Source: Rhodobacteraceae bacterium NBU2976
GTDB taxonomy: Bacteria; Pseudomonadota; Alphaproteobacteria; Rhodobacterales; Rhodobacteraceae
Direction of reading: 5' to 3'
Assembly (NCBI GenBank): GCA_023630215.1
Contig: JALPRQ010000001.1
Span: forward strand, 1,674,001 to 1,738,000
Length of the DNA stretch: 64,000 nt
Shown: positions 43,181 to 52,700 of the stretch, piece by piece
How positions within the stretch are numbered: position 1 is the stretch's first letter
Layout of the letters: each line of letters opens with the position of its first letter
Notes under the pieces: model-generated
Told to the model about the DNA's origin: nothing
Seen by the model: only the letters and a program-made list of their open reading frames with translations
Database searches by the model: none
Made by a program: the position numbers and the translations under genes

Positions 43181-44677
43181 GAATTTTACAAAGGTCCCAG
43201 CCCCTTCGGCGGCTTTCATCAGTGCCTTGGCCTTATTGACGGTTTCCTGATATTCCGCTTCGGGATCACTGTCATAGACAACGCCACCACCTGCCTGCAC
43301 ATAGAGAGTGTCGTCCTTTAGGACGGCGGTGCGCAGCGCAATACAGATATCCATGTCTCCGTTTGACGAGAAATATCCGACACCACCGCCATAAACGCCG
43401 CGCTTTTCCTTTTCCAGCTCGTCGATAATTTCCATGGCGCGGACTTTTGGAGCCCCTGATACCGTGCCCGCAGGCAGACCCGCCAACAGGGCAGCAAGGG
43501 CATCGTAATCTTCGCGCAATTCACCATCGACGTTGGAAACAATATGCATCACATGGCTGTAACGCTCGATGATGAATTGTTCATTGGGATCCACCGTGCC
43601 GATTTTGGCAACACGGCCCACATCGTTGCGGCCAAGATCCAGCAGCATCAGATGTTCCGCCATTTCTTTCGGGTCGGACAACAGGTCGCGTTCCATTGCA
43701 ATGTCTTCGTCGAGGGTGGCGCCGCGCGGGCGCGTGCCGGCGATCGGTCGAATCGTGACCTTATTATTCTGGACCCGCACCAGAATTTCCGGACTGGCCC
43801 CGACAATCTGAAACCCGCCCATGTTAAAAAAGAACATATACGGCGAGGGATTGGTACGTCGCAGGGACCGATAAAGTGCGAAGGGGGGAAGGTCGAATTG
43901 CTGTGACCAGCGCTGCGAGGGGACAACCTGAAATATATCCCCGGCGCGGATGTAAGATTTCGCCTTTTCGACAATGTCGAAATATTCGGCTTTGGTTGTG
44001 TTGGAAACCGGGTCGAGGATAAAGGATTCCCCATCAAGATCCCGTGTCTGGTCCGGAACATCACGATCCAGATCGCGAACCGCTTCGGACACCCGTTCGG
44101 CGGCTTGGGCATAGGCAGCACGGGCATTCTGACCATCGTGTGCCCAGACTGGGCTGATGACTGTGACCTCGCCTTTGACACCATCCAGAACGGTGATGAT
44201 GGTCGGACGCATCATGATGGCATCGGGAATGCCCAATATGTCGGGGTTGATATTTGGCAGATGTTCAACCAGCCGGACGGTGTCATACCCAAGATAGCCA
44301 AACAATCCGGCTGACATAGGGGGAAGATCGGCCGGTAGGTCGATCCGGCTTTCCTCGATCACCTGACGGAGCGAGGTCAGGGTGTCGTCTTTTTCGGCGC
44401 TAAATTCGTTTGAAAAACGGGCAGAGCGATTGATTTCAGCGGAATTGCCGTGGGCGCGCCAGATCAGATCCGGTTTCATCCCCAGGATAGAGTAACGACC
44501 ACGCACCTCGCCGCCCGTGACGGATTCCAGCAGGAAACTGTCTTTGCCGGCACCCGACATTTTCATATAGAGCGAAACCGGCGTGTCGAGATCGGCAACC
44601 AGACGGGTCCAGACCACCTGGTTCATTCCGGCATTGTAACCGGTCTCGAACGCACTGAAATCAGGGAATATCTGCAT
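43166..44677 (-). CDS. trpE: Anthranilate synthase component I
   Basis: Chorismate to anthranilate; 503 residues. N-terminal regulatory part with the tryptophan-sensing LLESV element (SFLLESVTGGEVRGRYS), C-terminal chorismate-binding domain with RPIAGTRPRGAT, ERDLLSDPKEMAEHLMLLDLGRNDVGRV and GGGVGYFSSNGDMD. Its start overlaps the ppiD stop (TAATG), so translation is coupled to a periplasmic folding protein. No leader-peptide attenuator is possible directly before it. Confidence 0.96.
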   Translation of the reverse strand: MQIFPDFSAFETGYNAGMNQVVWTRLVADLDTPVSLYMKMSGAGKDSFLLESVTGGEVRGRYSILGMKPDLIWRAHGNSAEINRSARFSNEFSAEKDDTLTSLRQVIEESRIDLPADLPPMSAGLFGYLGYDTVRLVEHLPNINPDILGIPDAIMMRPTIITVLDGVKGEVTVISPVWAHDGQNARAAYAQAAERVSEAVRDLDRDVPDQTRDLDGESFILDPVSNTTKAEYFDIVEKAKSYIRAGDIFQVVPSQRWSQQFDLPPFALYRSLRRTNPSPYMFFFNMGGFQIVGASPEILVRVQNNKVTIRPIAGTRPRGATLDEDIAMERDLLSDPKEMAEHLMLLDLGRNDVGRVAKIGTVDPNEQFIIERYSHVMHIVSNVDGELREDYDALAALLAGLPAGTVSGAPKVRAMEIIDELEKEKRGVYGGGVGYFSSNGDMDICIALRTAVLKDDTLYVQAGGGVVYDSDPEAEYQETVNKAKALMKAAEGAGTFVKFKGGQ

Positions 44678-46542
44678 TACTGAAGCTGAAGGTGTAGAGA
44701 GTCGATGCGGGCACGATTCACGACAGGGTCGGCCTGCTGAATCAACGCGCGCCCGAAATAGTTCAGCACGTCTTCGGCGACCTGTATATCACGCTCCTGT
44801 TGAAAACCTTCGATTTGCACCGCCAGTTCTGGGTCAGCGGGATCGAAGGGCGTGGTCGACCACAATTCGACAATTACAACCGATTTGCCATCGTCTAGGA
44901 TCGCTGTCTCGCCGGTTTCAAGGGCGAAGACGGTATCGACGATGCCGGCGGGTAAATCCGCGAGGCTGGAGGTCCGCGCCACATCGCCAACAAAATCAAG
45001 GTCCAGCAGGTTGGCAAAGTCGGTGACAGAGCCACCCGATGCGTTCACAGCAGCGACGATCTGTTCGGCGCGTTCCCGGATTTTTGCCAACGTGTTCTGT
45101 TCCGTCAGGATAGTGATCATTTCGTCTTGCACATCACCATAGGGCTTCAGTTCTGGTTCGCGAATTTCATCTACGCGCAGGACCAGCAAGCCGCCATCGG
45201 GCAGTTCGATCAGGTCACGTTCTTCACCCACTTCGGCCGAGACGGCCTCGTCCCGGAATTCAGTATAGGCAGCGATCCCGTCAGTGTTCCCTTCGGGCCA
45301 GCTTATTGTGCCAAGGGTCATGGAGGTGGTTTCTGCCAATTCCTCGATTGTCGCTCCACCGGCCACAAGATCGACAATGCGGTCGATATCTTGTCCGATC
45401 TGAAAATTGGCAAGGTCTATCGCCAGTTCATAGGCAAGATCGTCATAGACTTCGTCGAGGGGCACAGATTGCGCTGCAATCGCAGCATTGACGCGATAAA
45501 TCGACGGACCAAGATCATCCATCGCTGGGCCATAGATACCGGGGTCTTCAGTGGCAAACAGCAAATCTGCGGCCTCTTTCGACACGTCACCGCGGGTAAT
45601 ATCACCAAGATCCAGCAAGGAGAGGTCGAGACCGCGTTCCTCGGCAATGGTATTGAAACTTGTATCGCCGGACACGATCCGGGCAACGGCGTCATTGGCT
45701 TCGTCCAAAGACCCGAACACGATGCGTTCCACGAAACGACGTTCGGGTGTTTCATATTCATCGCTTCGCGCATCATAAAGCGCCTGCACCTCTTCTTCGG
45801 GCACCGAAAGCGTTTCAGCAAGTTCAGACGGCAGCAACGCGGCGTACGTGATTTTGCGTGTCACCGGGATTTCAAACTGCTGAGGATTATTGTCGTAATA
45901 GGCTTGCAGTTCATCAGCGGTCGGCGCAGGGACAGTGCCAATAATGTTGGCTTCGGTCAGACGGATATAGTTGAAGGCACGGTTCTCGCCCAGATATTCG
46001 AACAAGGGAAGCGTCGCCTGATCCGGCAAACTGATACCAGCAACAACAGAATCAATGACGATTTGCTGCGCCGCATCGTTACGCAGCAATTCTTCGTATT
46101 CGGCAGTTGATAAACCCGCACGGCGGATCGCATCGCGATACACTGTTTGATCAAACTGCCCGTCGATGCCCTGAAATCCCCGGGTCGACAACAAGACTTC
46201 ACGCACCGTTTCATCCGAAACAGATACTCCCATCCGGTTGGTCTCGCCCCGGAACGCCGCCTCTTGCACCAGACGGGCAAGAACATTCTGATCCAACCCA
46301 AAGGCAATCGCCTGATCAATTGTCAGATTCGTGCCGAACTGTTGCGACATCTGGTTCAATTCATTTTGCAGGGCACGAAAATAATCATCAGCCGAGACAT
46401 CTTCGTCACCCACGGTTGCCACACTTGCAGATTGCGATTGGGAAAATATCCCGGTGATACCGAAACCGCCCATCGCCAAGACGCAGATCAGCAGAATGGC
46501 GTAGAAGGCAAAACGTGATACCGGCGACTTTGATTTGGCCAT
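44677..46542 (-). CDS. SurA N-terminal domain/peptidylprolyl isomerase (PpiD-like)
   Basis: Membrane-anchored periplasmic folding factor. 621 residues: one N-terminal transmembrane helix (about 10-32, FAYAILLICVLAMGGFGITG), a SurA_N_3/chaperone domain (to about 240), a parvulin-like central domain (FVERIVFGSLDEANDAVARI), and a C-terminal chaperone region. It resembles PpiD, which helps proteins leaving the Sec translocon. Co-transcribed with trpE (one-base overlap); this pair is a known Rhodobacterales arrangement in my recollection. Confidence 0.88.
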   Translation of the reverse strand: MAKSKSPVSRFAFYAILLICVLAMGGFGITGIFSQSQSASVATVGDEDVSADDYFRALQNELNQMSQQFGTNLTIDQAIAFGLDQNVLARLVQEAAFRGETNRMGVSVSDETVREVLLSTRGFQGIDGQFDQTVYRDAIRRAGLSTAEYEELLRNDAAQQIVIDSVVAGISLPDQATLPLFEYLGENRAFNYIRLTEANIIGTVPAPTADELQAYYDNNPQQFEIPVTRKITYAALLPSELAETLSVPEEEVQALYDARSDEYETPERRFVERIVFGSLDEANDAVARIVSGDTSFNTIAEERGLDLSLLDLGDITRGDVSKEAADLLFATEDPGIYGPAMDDLGPSIYRVNAAIAAQSVPLDEVYDDLAYELAIDLANFQIGQDIDRIVDLVAGGATIEELAETTSMTLGTISWPEGNTDGIAAYTEFRDEAVSAEVGEERDLIELPDGGLLVLRVDEIREPELKPYGDVQDEMITILTEQNTLAKIRERAEQIVAAVNASGGSVTDFANLLDLDFVGDVARTSSLADLPAGIVDTVFALETGETAILDDGKSVVIVELWSTTPFDPADPELAVQIEGFQQERDIQVAEDVLNYFGRALIQQADPVVNRARIDSLHLQLQ

Positions 46543-46575
46543 GATTTCCCCGTGGTTCGCAAAGTATGTCGCAGG

Positions 46576-46604
46576 TTTTTAGGCTGTGTTGCGCAGGGTT
46601 ACAA
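46576..46604 (-). promoter_or_regulatory. Possible promoter of ppiD-trpE
   Basis: Minus-strand TTGTAA (46599-46604), 17-bp spacer, TAAAAA (46576-46581), about 30 bp before the ppiD ATG. Both boxes match consensus at four or more positions; no other support. Confidence 0.35.
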
Positions 46605-46658
46605 GTCCCGTTGACGGGGTGTCTTGACGCGCGTTGACGGAACAGAGATAGAGACGTC

Positions 46659-48476
46659 ATGGCAAGCGCACCTATCCTAACATTAAACGATGTTTCGCTA
46701 AGTTTTGGCGGCAATCCCTTGTTGGATTCGGTTGATCTGTCGATTGCTGAAGGGGACCGTATCGGCCTGGTCGGGCGGAATGGATCAGGTAAGTCCACCC
46801 TGTTGAAGATCATGGCGGGTATCGCCGAGCCGGATCAGGGGGAAAGAATTCTGCATCCCGGTTTCCATATGGCACTGATGGAACAGGACCCTGATTTCAG
46901 CGGTTATGCGACATTGGGCGATTATGCCTCTGACGATCTGGACCCATCGGACCTTTACAAGGTGGAAATGGTGATGGAGGGCATCAAACTTAACCCTGCA
47001 CAAACGCCCGCGCTGGCCTCGGGTGGGGAAAGGCGGCGAGCGGCCTTGGCCAAACTGTTGGCGTCGGATGCGGAACTTTTATTGTTGGACGAGCCGACCA
47101 ACCATCTGGATATCGAGGCGATTACCTGGCTGGAAGAGTATCTGGCCTCGACGAAAAAGGCATTTGTGATCATTTCGCACGACCGCGCATTCCTACGCAG
47201 TCTGACCCGCAGCATTGTCTGGGTCGATCGGGGCATTGTGCGGCGACTGGATCAGGGATTTGCTCATTTCGAGGATTGGCGGGACAAGGTTTTTGAGGAA
47301 GAAGATATCGCCCGGCACAAGCTGAAGCGGCTTATCAAGGAAGAAAGTCGTTGGGCGGTAGAGGGTATTTCGGCCCGACGCAAGCGTAATATGGGCCGGG
47401 TCCGCCGCCTGCATCAATTGCGAGACGACCGGGATTCCCATATCGGCCGTGTCGATGCAGCCAAAATGGCGCTACAGGATGCTCCAAAATCCGGAAAATT
47501 GGTGATCGAGGCGGATTCCGTCTCAAAAGCGTTTGGGGACAAACACATTGCCAACGGCTTTTCGATACAAATTCAGCGCGGTGATCGCGTTGCCCTTGTC
47601 GGTCCGAACGGGGTCGGCAAAACCACGCTTTTGAACATTCTTATTGGCAAGATGGTCCCGGATTCCGGGCAGGTTAAATTGGGAACGAAGCTGTTGCCAA
47701 TCCTGTTTGACCAGAACCGAGATGCGCTTGATCCCAATGCAACCCTGTGGGAGACGCTGACAGGTGATACGGAGCTGGGCGTGAGCGGGCGAAATGACCA
47801 GATATTGGTACGCGGCACGCCCAAACATGTTGTGGGTTATCTAAAGGAATATCTGTTTGATGAGACGCAGGCGCGCGGTCCCGTCTCGGCCCTGTCTGGC
47901 GGTGAAAAGGCGCGGTTGTTGCTGGCAAAGTTGATGGCGCATGAAAACAACCTGTTGATCCTGGACGAGCCGACCAATGATTTGGATGTCGAGACGCTCG
48001 ATTTGTTGCAAGAACTGATCGACGATTATGCGGGCACAGTACTGTTGGTCAGCCATGACCGGGATTTCATCGATCGTGTGGCGACACAGACCATCGCGAT
48101 GGAGGGAAGGGGGCGTATCACGGTATATCCAGGCGGATGGAGCGATTATCAGGCGCAAAAGCCAGCGATCAAACCTGAAACAAGCGTAAAACCGTCAAAG
48201 AAATCCTCTGAGGCGCCGGCGAGCGCCAAGCAAGCCGTCAAGGGTTTGACATTTACGCAGCAGCATCGACTGGATATTTTGCCAAAAGAGATCGACAAGG
48301 TCAGCGCAGAAATTGCCAAGCTGGAAGAATTTTTGTCGCAAAAGGATCTGTTTCAGCGGGAACCAATGAAATTTCGCAAAGCAAGCGATGGATTGGTCGA
48401 GCGTCAAACGCTGTTAAGTAAGCTTGAAGAAGAGTGGCTGGAGCTGGAAGAGCTGAAAGAAAGTCACTCGGTCTGA
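46659..48476 (+). CDS. ABC-F family ATP-binding protein (Uup-like)
   Basis: Soluble twin ATPase without membrane domains, acting on ribosomes (translation rescue or biogenesis). 605 residues: first Walker A GLVGRNGSGKST (about 34-45) and signature SGGERRRAALAK; Walker B LLLLDEPTNHLD; second Walker A VGPNGVGKTT and signature SGGEKARLLLAK with ILDEPTNDLD. Linker between domains is basic. The C-terminal coiled coil (about 540-600) is the Uup-type DNA/RNA-binding end. Upstream TTGACG repeats could serve as -35. Confidence 0.92.
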   Translation: MASAPILTLNDVSLSFGGNPLLDSVDLSIAEGDRIGLVGRNGSGKSTLLKIMAGIAEPDQGERILHPGFHMALMEQDPDFSGYATLGDYASDDLDPSDLYKVEMVMEGIKLNPAQTPALASGGERRRAALAKLLASDAELLLLDEPTNHLDIEAITWLEEYLASTKKAFVIISHDRAFLRSLTRSIVWVDRGIVRRLDQGFAHFEDWRDKVFEEEDIARHKLKRLIKEESRWAVEGISARRKRNMGRVRRLHQLRDDRDSHIGRVDAAKMALQDAPKSGKLVIEADSVSKAFGDKHIANGFSIQIQRGDRVALVGPNGVGKTTLLNILIGKMVPDSGQVKLGTKLLPILFDQNRDALDPNATLWETLTGDTELGVSGRNDQILVRGTPKHVVGYLKEYLFDETQARGPVSALSGGEKARLLLAKLMAHENNLLILDEPTNDLDVETLDLLQELIDDYAGTVLLVSHDRDFIDRVATQTIAMEGRGRITVYPGGWSDYQAQKPAIKPETSVKPSKKSSEAPASAKQAVKGLTFTQQHRLDILPKEIDKVSAEIAKLEEFLSQKDLFQREPMKFRKASDGLVERQTLLSKLEEEWLELEELKESHSV

Positions 48477-48498
48477 TATCGGTATTGTGACAGGAAAT

Positions 48499-48540
48499 GT
48501 CATCGCCCCAAATTTGGTGGGGGGAGGATGGGGCGATGAC
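48499..48540. repeat. 12-bp perfect inverted repeat between convergent genes
   Basis: GTCATCGCCCCA (48499-48510) and TGGGGCGATGAC (48529-48540), 18-nt G/A-rich loop. Lies between the ends of the ABC-F and cupredoxin genes; probably a bidirectional transcription end although only a short T-run (ATTTCC) follows on the minus strand. Confidence 0.55.
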
Positions 48541-48551
48541 GACGATCGATA

Positions 48552-48875
48552 TCAGGCGATCGTAAAGGAACCTTTCATATTGCGATGGAAGGCGCAGAAA
48601 TAGTTACCGTCCATGCCGGCTGTTACCTGCAATTGCGCAGACTCTCCGCGATTGAGGCGACCTGTGTCCCATGAACCGTTATTGGCCGTTGCGGTATGCG
48701 GGGCCGAATCCATGTTGGTGAAAACGATCACGTCACCCGGGGCGACGGCGATGTTAGCTGGTGAAAATTTCATTCCCTGAATGGAAACCTGATGGGTTGC
48801 CGCCGAAGCCACCTTGGGGAGTGCCAGTGCTGCGCTGGTTACGATGGCGGTTTTGAAAAAGTCTCTACGGTTCAT
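48552..48875 (-). CDS. Exported cupredoxin (plastocyanin/amicyanin-like blue copper protein)
   Basis: Small periplasmic type-1 copper electron carrier. 107 residues: Tat-type leader NRRDFFKTA with hydrophobic stretch and ALPKVASAA cleavage region, then a cupredoxin domain. Copper ligands His60 (APHTA), Cys94, His97 and Met100 (NYFCAFHRNM) are all present. Redox partner unknown; amicyanin or pseudoazurin-like roles are possible. Ribosome-binding site AAGGGAC. Not clustered with a dehydrogenase or nitrite reductase. Confidence 0.88.
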   Translation of the reverse strand: MNRRDFFKTAIVTSAALALPKVASAATHQVSIQGMKFSPANIAVAPGDVIVFTNMDSAPHTATANNGSWDTGRLNRGESAQLQVTAGMDGNYFCAFHRNMKGSFTIA

Positions 48876-48937
48876 TTTTTGTCCCTTTTATCGAAGTTGA
48901 TGGGGGCACAATATGGGAGGCCGCTGGGTCACGAATA

Positions 48938-49039
48938 GCCCCCTCAAGCTTGTGTGATTGGCTACGAAACATTCCTCACCTTTTTGTCAGCCCCGTTTCT
49001 GGATTATTTCAGATTTCACTGACAAACGCGTGAGGGGGC
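48938..49039. repeat. Nested inverted repeats forming a ~100-nt structured element
   Basis: Outer arms GCCCCCTCA (48938-48946) and TGAGGGGGC (49031-49039) enclose inner arms TTTGTCAG (48983-48990) and CTGACAAA (49019-49026). It lies in the 221-bp gap upstream of the cupredoxin gene and downstream of the GT32 gene. A separate hairpin TGTAACAGTTC/GAATTGTTACA (49059-49086) follows and may end the GT32 transcript. No ORF in this gap. Confidence 0.35.
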
Positions 49040-49096
49040 GTAATGTTGGCGGTTGGTTTGTAACAGTTCTCTCGCGAATTGTTACATATTCAGGGG

Positions 49097-49900
49097 TCAG
49101 CCATATGTGCAGAGCGCCCAGTCCCAGAATGAACCGGGAATCGGGGGCTGTTTCTGTCGCGCTTTCTTGTGGATATGGATGCCGATATGATGCGGATCAT
49201 CCAAAAAATGCTGGAAACTGACAGGATCAAACAGCTGCTCAGCTTTGGACCCGGTCCAGTCATAGAAACTGGATTTCGCCAGGGCGTCACGATAACAGCC
49301 ATGCCGTTTTGCCAGCCGCGAAAACCCGTCATTCCCGTAAATCGTGATCCCCAGATCAGGGGGAGAGAATTCTATCCCCATCATTTTCCAGACCAGAGGG
49401 CGCAGAGTGCCGCGTACAAACCCCAGCCAGTTCGGCATCAGGTCATCCTTCGCAATTAGCGCGTCATACTCGGCGATAATCGGGTGATCCGGGGGCAGAT
49501 AAAATACTGGTGACCCGATCCTGCCTTTACCTTCGAACGCAAAAAACACTTTTTCCGTATCGTAGGTAAAGGGGCGGAACAGAAAAACGTCGGTATCGAG
49601 CCACAGACCCTTCCCGGCTTTCAGCTGATAGATGCGGAAAAAATCGCTAAAATTCACCAGCGGCTGCCAGGACCCGTGAGTAGCGGCCTTTTTTACCGGC
49701 GCCAGTCGGGACAAGAGGGAAGTGTCCAGAACTTCGTTCCCGTCGGCAAGCGCGATCCCGGCGGGCAGGTTGGGGATATCCCCATATGTGTAGACGGAAA
49801 CATCCATCCCCTGGGCCACCATCGACGCCAGACTGACCCGCGCCACGTCATGGAGCGGACCGTCATACCACATCGTCGAGATTTTGTTGGAAAGTGCCAT
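49097..49900 (-). CDS. GT32-like glycosyltransferase
   Basis: Putative sugar transferase of the DXD-containing capsular polysaccharide/GT32 type, 267 residues. The nucleotide-sugar motif is GKGLWLDTDVFLFRPF (Asp-x-Asp), preceded by FSDFFRIYQL, and a C-terminal HIHKKARQKQ. No signal peptide; cytoplasmic. Start at 49900 (MALSNKISTMW) fits the family; the 33-bp longer frame is unlikely. Product and acceptor unknown; possibly surface polysaccharide or glycoprotein decoration. Confidence 0.78.
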   Translation of the reverse strand: MALSNKISTMWYDGPLHDVARVSLASMVAQGMDVSVYTYGDIPNLPAGIALADGNEVLDTSLLSRLAPVKKAATHGSWQPLVNFSDFFRIYQLKAGKGLWLDTDVFLFRPFTYDTEKVFFAFEGKGRIGSPVFYLPPDHPIIAEYDALIAKDDLMPNWLGFVRGTLRPLVWKMMGIEFSPPDLGITIYGNDGFSRLAKRHGCYRDALAKSSFYDWTGSKAEQLFDPVSFQHFLDDPHHIGIHIHKKARQKQPPIPGSFWDWALCTYG

Positions 49901-50005
49901 CGTTACCCCAACTTGCCCCCCTGTCCAAATCAAAGAATGTGATCTGGATCAATGATAATTTTTACGAACAGGATCAGTCTGAGCGCAACAGACAGGAGAC
50001 CCGCC

Positions 50006-50434
50006 ATGAGATTCTCGATTTTCGTTGCCAGTTTGCTGATTGCCGCCCCTGTGCTGGGGCAGGAAAGCGACGACCCGTTTGCGCCGGAAGGGAACGCAGT
50101 GGGGGAGGCGAGCTTCCTTGTCCATTGTGCGACGTGCCACGGGGAAGACGCCAAAGGAAACGGCCCGATGGCGGAACATCTGGTGACCAAACCGGCGGAC
50201 CTGACGCGCCTTGCGGCCGAAAATGCCGGAATATTCCCGTTTGGTGATGTGATCCACGTCATAGATGGGCGCATTCCGTTGAAAGGTCATGGCGGGCCAA
50301 TGCCGATCTTTGGGGCTTTGTTCGCCAAGGATTTTAATCCGGCCCTCGCCCCATTTATCGGCGAAGAGATCGTACGTGGGCGGATATTGGCACTGACCTA
50401 CTATCTGGAATCGATTCAGCAGATTGACGGGTAG
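50006..50434 (+). CDS. c-type cytochrome
   Basis: Periplasmic monoheme cytochrome c, 142 residues. Signal peptide MRFSIFVASLLIAAPVLGQE, heme motif CATCH (C41, C44, H45), and a candidate sixth ligand Met in GGPMPIFG (about 107-113). Start at 50006 follows ACAGGAGAC; the longer frame from 49952 lacks a signal peptide at its front. Electron partner unknown. It converges with the small gene after parE. Confidence 0.88.
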   Translation: MRFSIFVASLLIAAPVLGQESDDPFAPEGNAVGEASFLVHCATCHGEDAKGNGPMAEHLVTKPADLTRLAAENAGIFPFGDVIHVIDGRIPLKGHGGPMPIFGALFAKDFNPALAPFIGEEIVRGRILALTYYLESIQQIDG

Positions 50435-50440
50435 GGGCAA

Positions 50441-50641
50441 TCAATCCGGCGGAGTAAGGAACCGTATTCCGCTGGGTTCCGAAGCCCCATTCGCATCCAA
50501 AATCGCGTTCAAATCTTTAAATTTTTGCGCAATGAACAGCACCAATGGAACAAGTATTGCGCACAGGATCAGCCACGTAATGACCCGTCGACGAAGCCGT
50601 CGGCGGCTGTTGGCCAACCTGTCATCATCCGCGTCGCTCAC
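50441..50641 (-). CDS. Small single-span membrane protein, unknown
   Basis: 66 residues: acidic then very basic N-terminus (RRRLRRR), one transmembrane helix (about 20-40, VITWLILCAILVPLVLFIA), and a short periplasmic or cytoplasmic tail. Starts inside the last codons of parE (4-bp overlap), which makes it a probable real gene translationally coupled to parE. Function not recognised. Confidence 0.65.
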   Translation of the reverse strand: MSDADDDRLANSRRRLRRRVITWLILCAILVPLVLFIAQKFKDLNAILDANGASEPSGIRFLTPPD

Positions 50642-52620
50642 ACGTCCAGTTCCTCGACAAATTTGGCGTTTTCCTGAATATATTGAAAGCGCATTTCAGG
50701 TTTCTTGCCCATAAGGCGTTCCACAAGATCCGCCGTTTCACCCGGGCTAAATTCGTCGATCGTGACGCGGATCAATTTGCGTGACTTGGGGTCCATTGTG
50801 GTTTCCTTGAGTTGTGAGGGGTTCATTTCCCCCAATCCCTTGAAGCGCGACACATCGATCTTGCCGCGTCCCCCCAATCCACTGGCTAACAATTTGTCAC
50901 GCGCAACGATGTCTTCGGCATATGCAATCTTGTCCCCTTGTTTCAGCCGGAACAAGGGCGGCGAGGCCAGATAAAGATGCCCAGTGTCGATCAGGGCACG
51001 CATTTGGGTAAAAAAGAACGTCATCAGCAAGGCAGCAATATGTGCCCCATCCACGTCCGCATCAGTCATAATGATTATGCGATCATATCGGAGGTCTTCG
51101 ACATTGAATTTCAAACCCGGCTGCACTCCCATCGCCTGACACAGATCCGCTAGTTCCTGATTTTGCATCATCTTGCCAGACGCCGCCCCCAGCACGTTCA
51201 AGATTTTACCGCGCAAAGGCAGAATAGCCTGTGTTTTGCGATCCCGGGCCTGTTTTGCCGAGCCGCCGGCCGAATCCCCTTCGACAAGGAATAGCTCGGT
51301 TCCATCGCGCGTAGCGCCGGAACAATCGGCAAGCTTTCCCGGCAGACGAAGTTTCTTGGTGGCGGACTTGCGCTGGGTTTCCTTTTCAGCGCGGCGACGA
51401 AGGCGCTCTTCGGCGCGCAACACCAGATAATCCAGAATGGCACCAGCGGATTTGGTGTCGGCAGCCAACCAATTGTCAAAATGATCGCGCACCGCATTTT
51501 CCACCAAGCGGGCGGCTTCAGTTGTCGCCAGTCGATCCTTCGTCTGGCCGACAAATTCGGGTTCCCGAATGAAAACCGAAATCATCGCACACCCTCCGGC
51601 CACGAGATCCTCACGAGTGATCTGGCTGGCTTTGCGATTGTTGGCCAATTCACCATAGCCGCGAATACTTTTCAGTATCGCTGCCCAAAAACCGGTCTCA
51701 TGCGTGCCCCCTTCGGGGGTTGGGACGGTGTTACAGTAAGAATTGACGAAACCATCCCGGGCGGGTGTCCAATTGATCGCCCATTCGACCGATCCAACCG
51801 TATCGCCACCAAATCTTTCAGAAAAATCCACCCGTCCGGCAAAGGGTTTTTCCGCATATGTTGCGGACCCGGCAAGCGTTTCGTTTAAATAATCCGCCAG
51901 ACCTCCTGGAAAATGGAACACCGCCTGTTCAGGTGTATCATCGTCCAGAACCTCGGCGGCACATTTCCAGCGGATTTCAACACCAGAAAACAGATAGGCT
52001 TTGGATCGGGCCATCCCCAGCAATCGCGCCGGTTTGAAATGTGCCTTGGGTCCAAAAATTTCGGCGTCCGGATGAAAGGTTACCGTGGTGCCACGTCGAT
52101 TGGGGGCTGCGCCCAGCTTTTGGATGGGGCCCTGCGGGATACCGCGCGAGAAGCTTTGTGAATACAGTTCCTTGTTACGCGCGACCTCTACCGTCACTAT
52201 ATCCGACAGCGCATTCACGACCGAGACGCCAACCCCATGCAAACCGCCCGAGGTCTGGTAAGCTTTGCCACCGAACTTACCGCCGGCGTGAAGTGTGCAC
52301 AAAATAACTTCGAGCGCCGATTTGTCAGGAAACTTCGGGTGGGGATCAACAGGCATCCCGCGACCATTGTCCCGAATGGTTATGGAATAATCTGCGTGAA
52401 GCTCGACCTCTATCCGATTGGCATGGCCAGCGACGGCTTCATCCATCGAATTGTCCAGAACCTCGGCAACCAAATGGTGCAAGGCGCGTTCATCCGTGCC
52501 CCCAATATACATACCGGGGCGTTTGCGAACGGGTTCGAGACCTTCGAGGACTTCGATGGAATCAGCGTTATACGATTTTGATGCGTCCTCGTTAAACAGG
52601 TCGCTGTCAGGAGTGGCCAT
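50638..52620 (-). CDS. parE: DNA topoisomerase IV subunit B
   Basis: ATPase subunit of the decatenase topoisomerase IV. 660 residues: GHKL ATPase domain with EVLDNSMDEAVAGHA and TIRDNGRGMPVD, the ATP lid GGKFGGKAYQTSGGLHGVGVS, transducer domain, and TOPRIM with LFLVEGDSAGGSAKQ and IIIMTDADVDGAHI. C-terminal PMNPSQL-type sequence (EMNPSQLKETTMD) fits ParE rather than GyrB in that it lacks the GyrB insertion. parC is not in the window. Confidence 0.95.
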   Translation of the reverse strand: MATPDSDLFNEDASKSYNADSIEVLEGLEPVRKRPGMYIGGTDERALHHLVAEVLDNSMDEAVAGHANRIEVELHADYSITIRDNGRGMPVDPHPKFPDKSALEVILCTLHAGGKFGGKAYQTSGGLHGVGVSVVNALSDIVTVEVARNKELYSQSFSRGIPQGPIQKLGAAPNRRGTTVTFHPDAEIFGPKAHFKPARLLGMARSKAYLFSGVEIRWKCAAEVLDDDTPEQAVFHFPGGLADYLNETLAGSATYAEKPFAGRVDFSERFGGDTVGSVEWAINWTPARDGFVNSYCNTVPTPEGGTHETGFWAAILKSIRGYGELANNRKASQITREDLVAGGCAMISVFIREPEFVGQTKDRLATTEAARLVENAVRDHFDNWLAADTKSAGAILDYLVLRAEERLRRRAEKETQRKSATKKLRLPGKLADCSGATRDGTELFLVEGDSAGGSAKQARDRKTQAILPLRGKILNVLGAASGKMMQNQELADLCQAMGVQPGLKFNVEDLRYDRIIIMTDADVDGAHIAALLMTFFFTQMRALIDTGHLYLASPPLFRLKQGDKIAYAEDIVARDKLLASGLGGRGKIDVSRFKGLGEMNPSQLKETTMDPKSRKLIRVTIDEFSPGETADLVERLMGKKPEMRFQYIQENAKFVEELDV

Positions 52621-52700
52621 TGTTTCTGGTCCGATTCTGTTCTGCTCTTTGCGCTACAATATGACAGATTGCGGACATGACATACAATATAAGGGGGCAA

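Noticed and set aside
45127-46110. 327-codon plus-strand frame opposite ppiD
   Set aside because: Antisense shadow; Phe/Arg/Ile-rich, no recognisable family.
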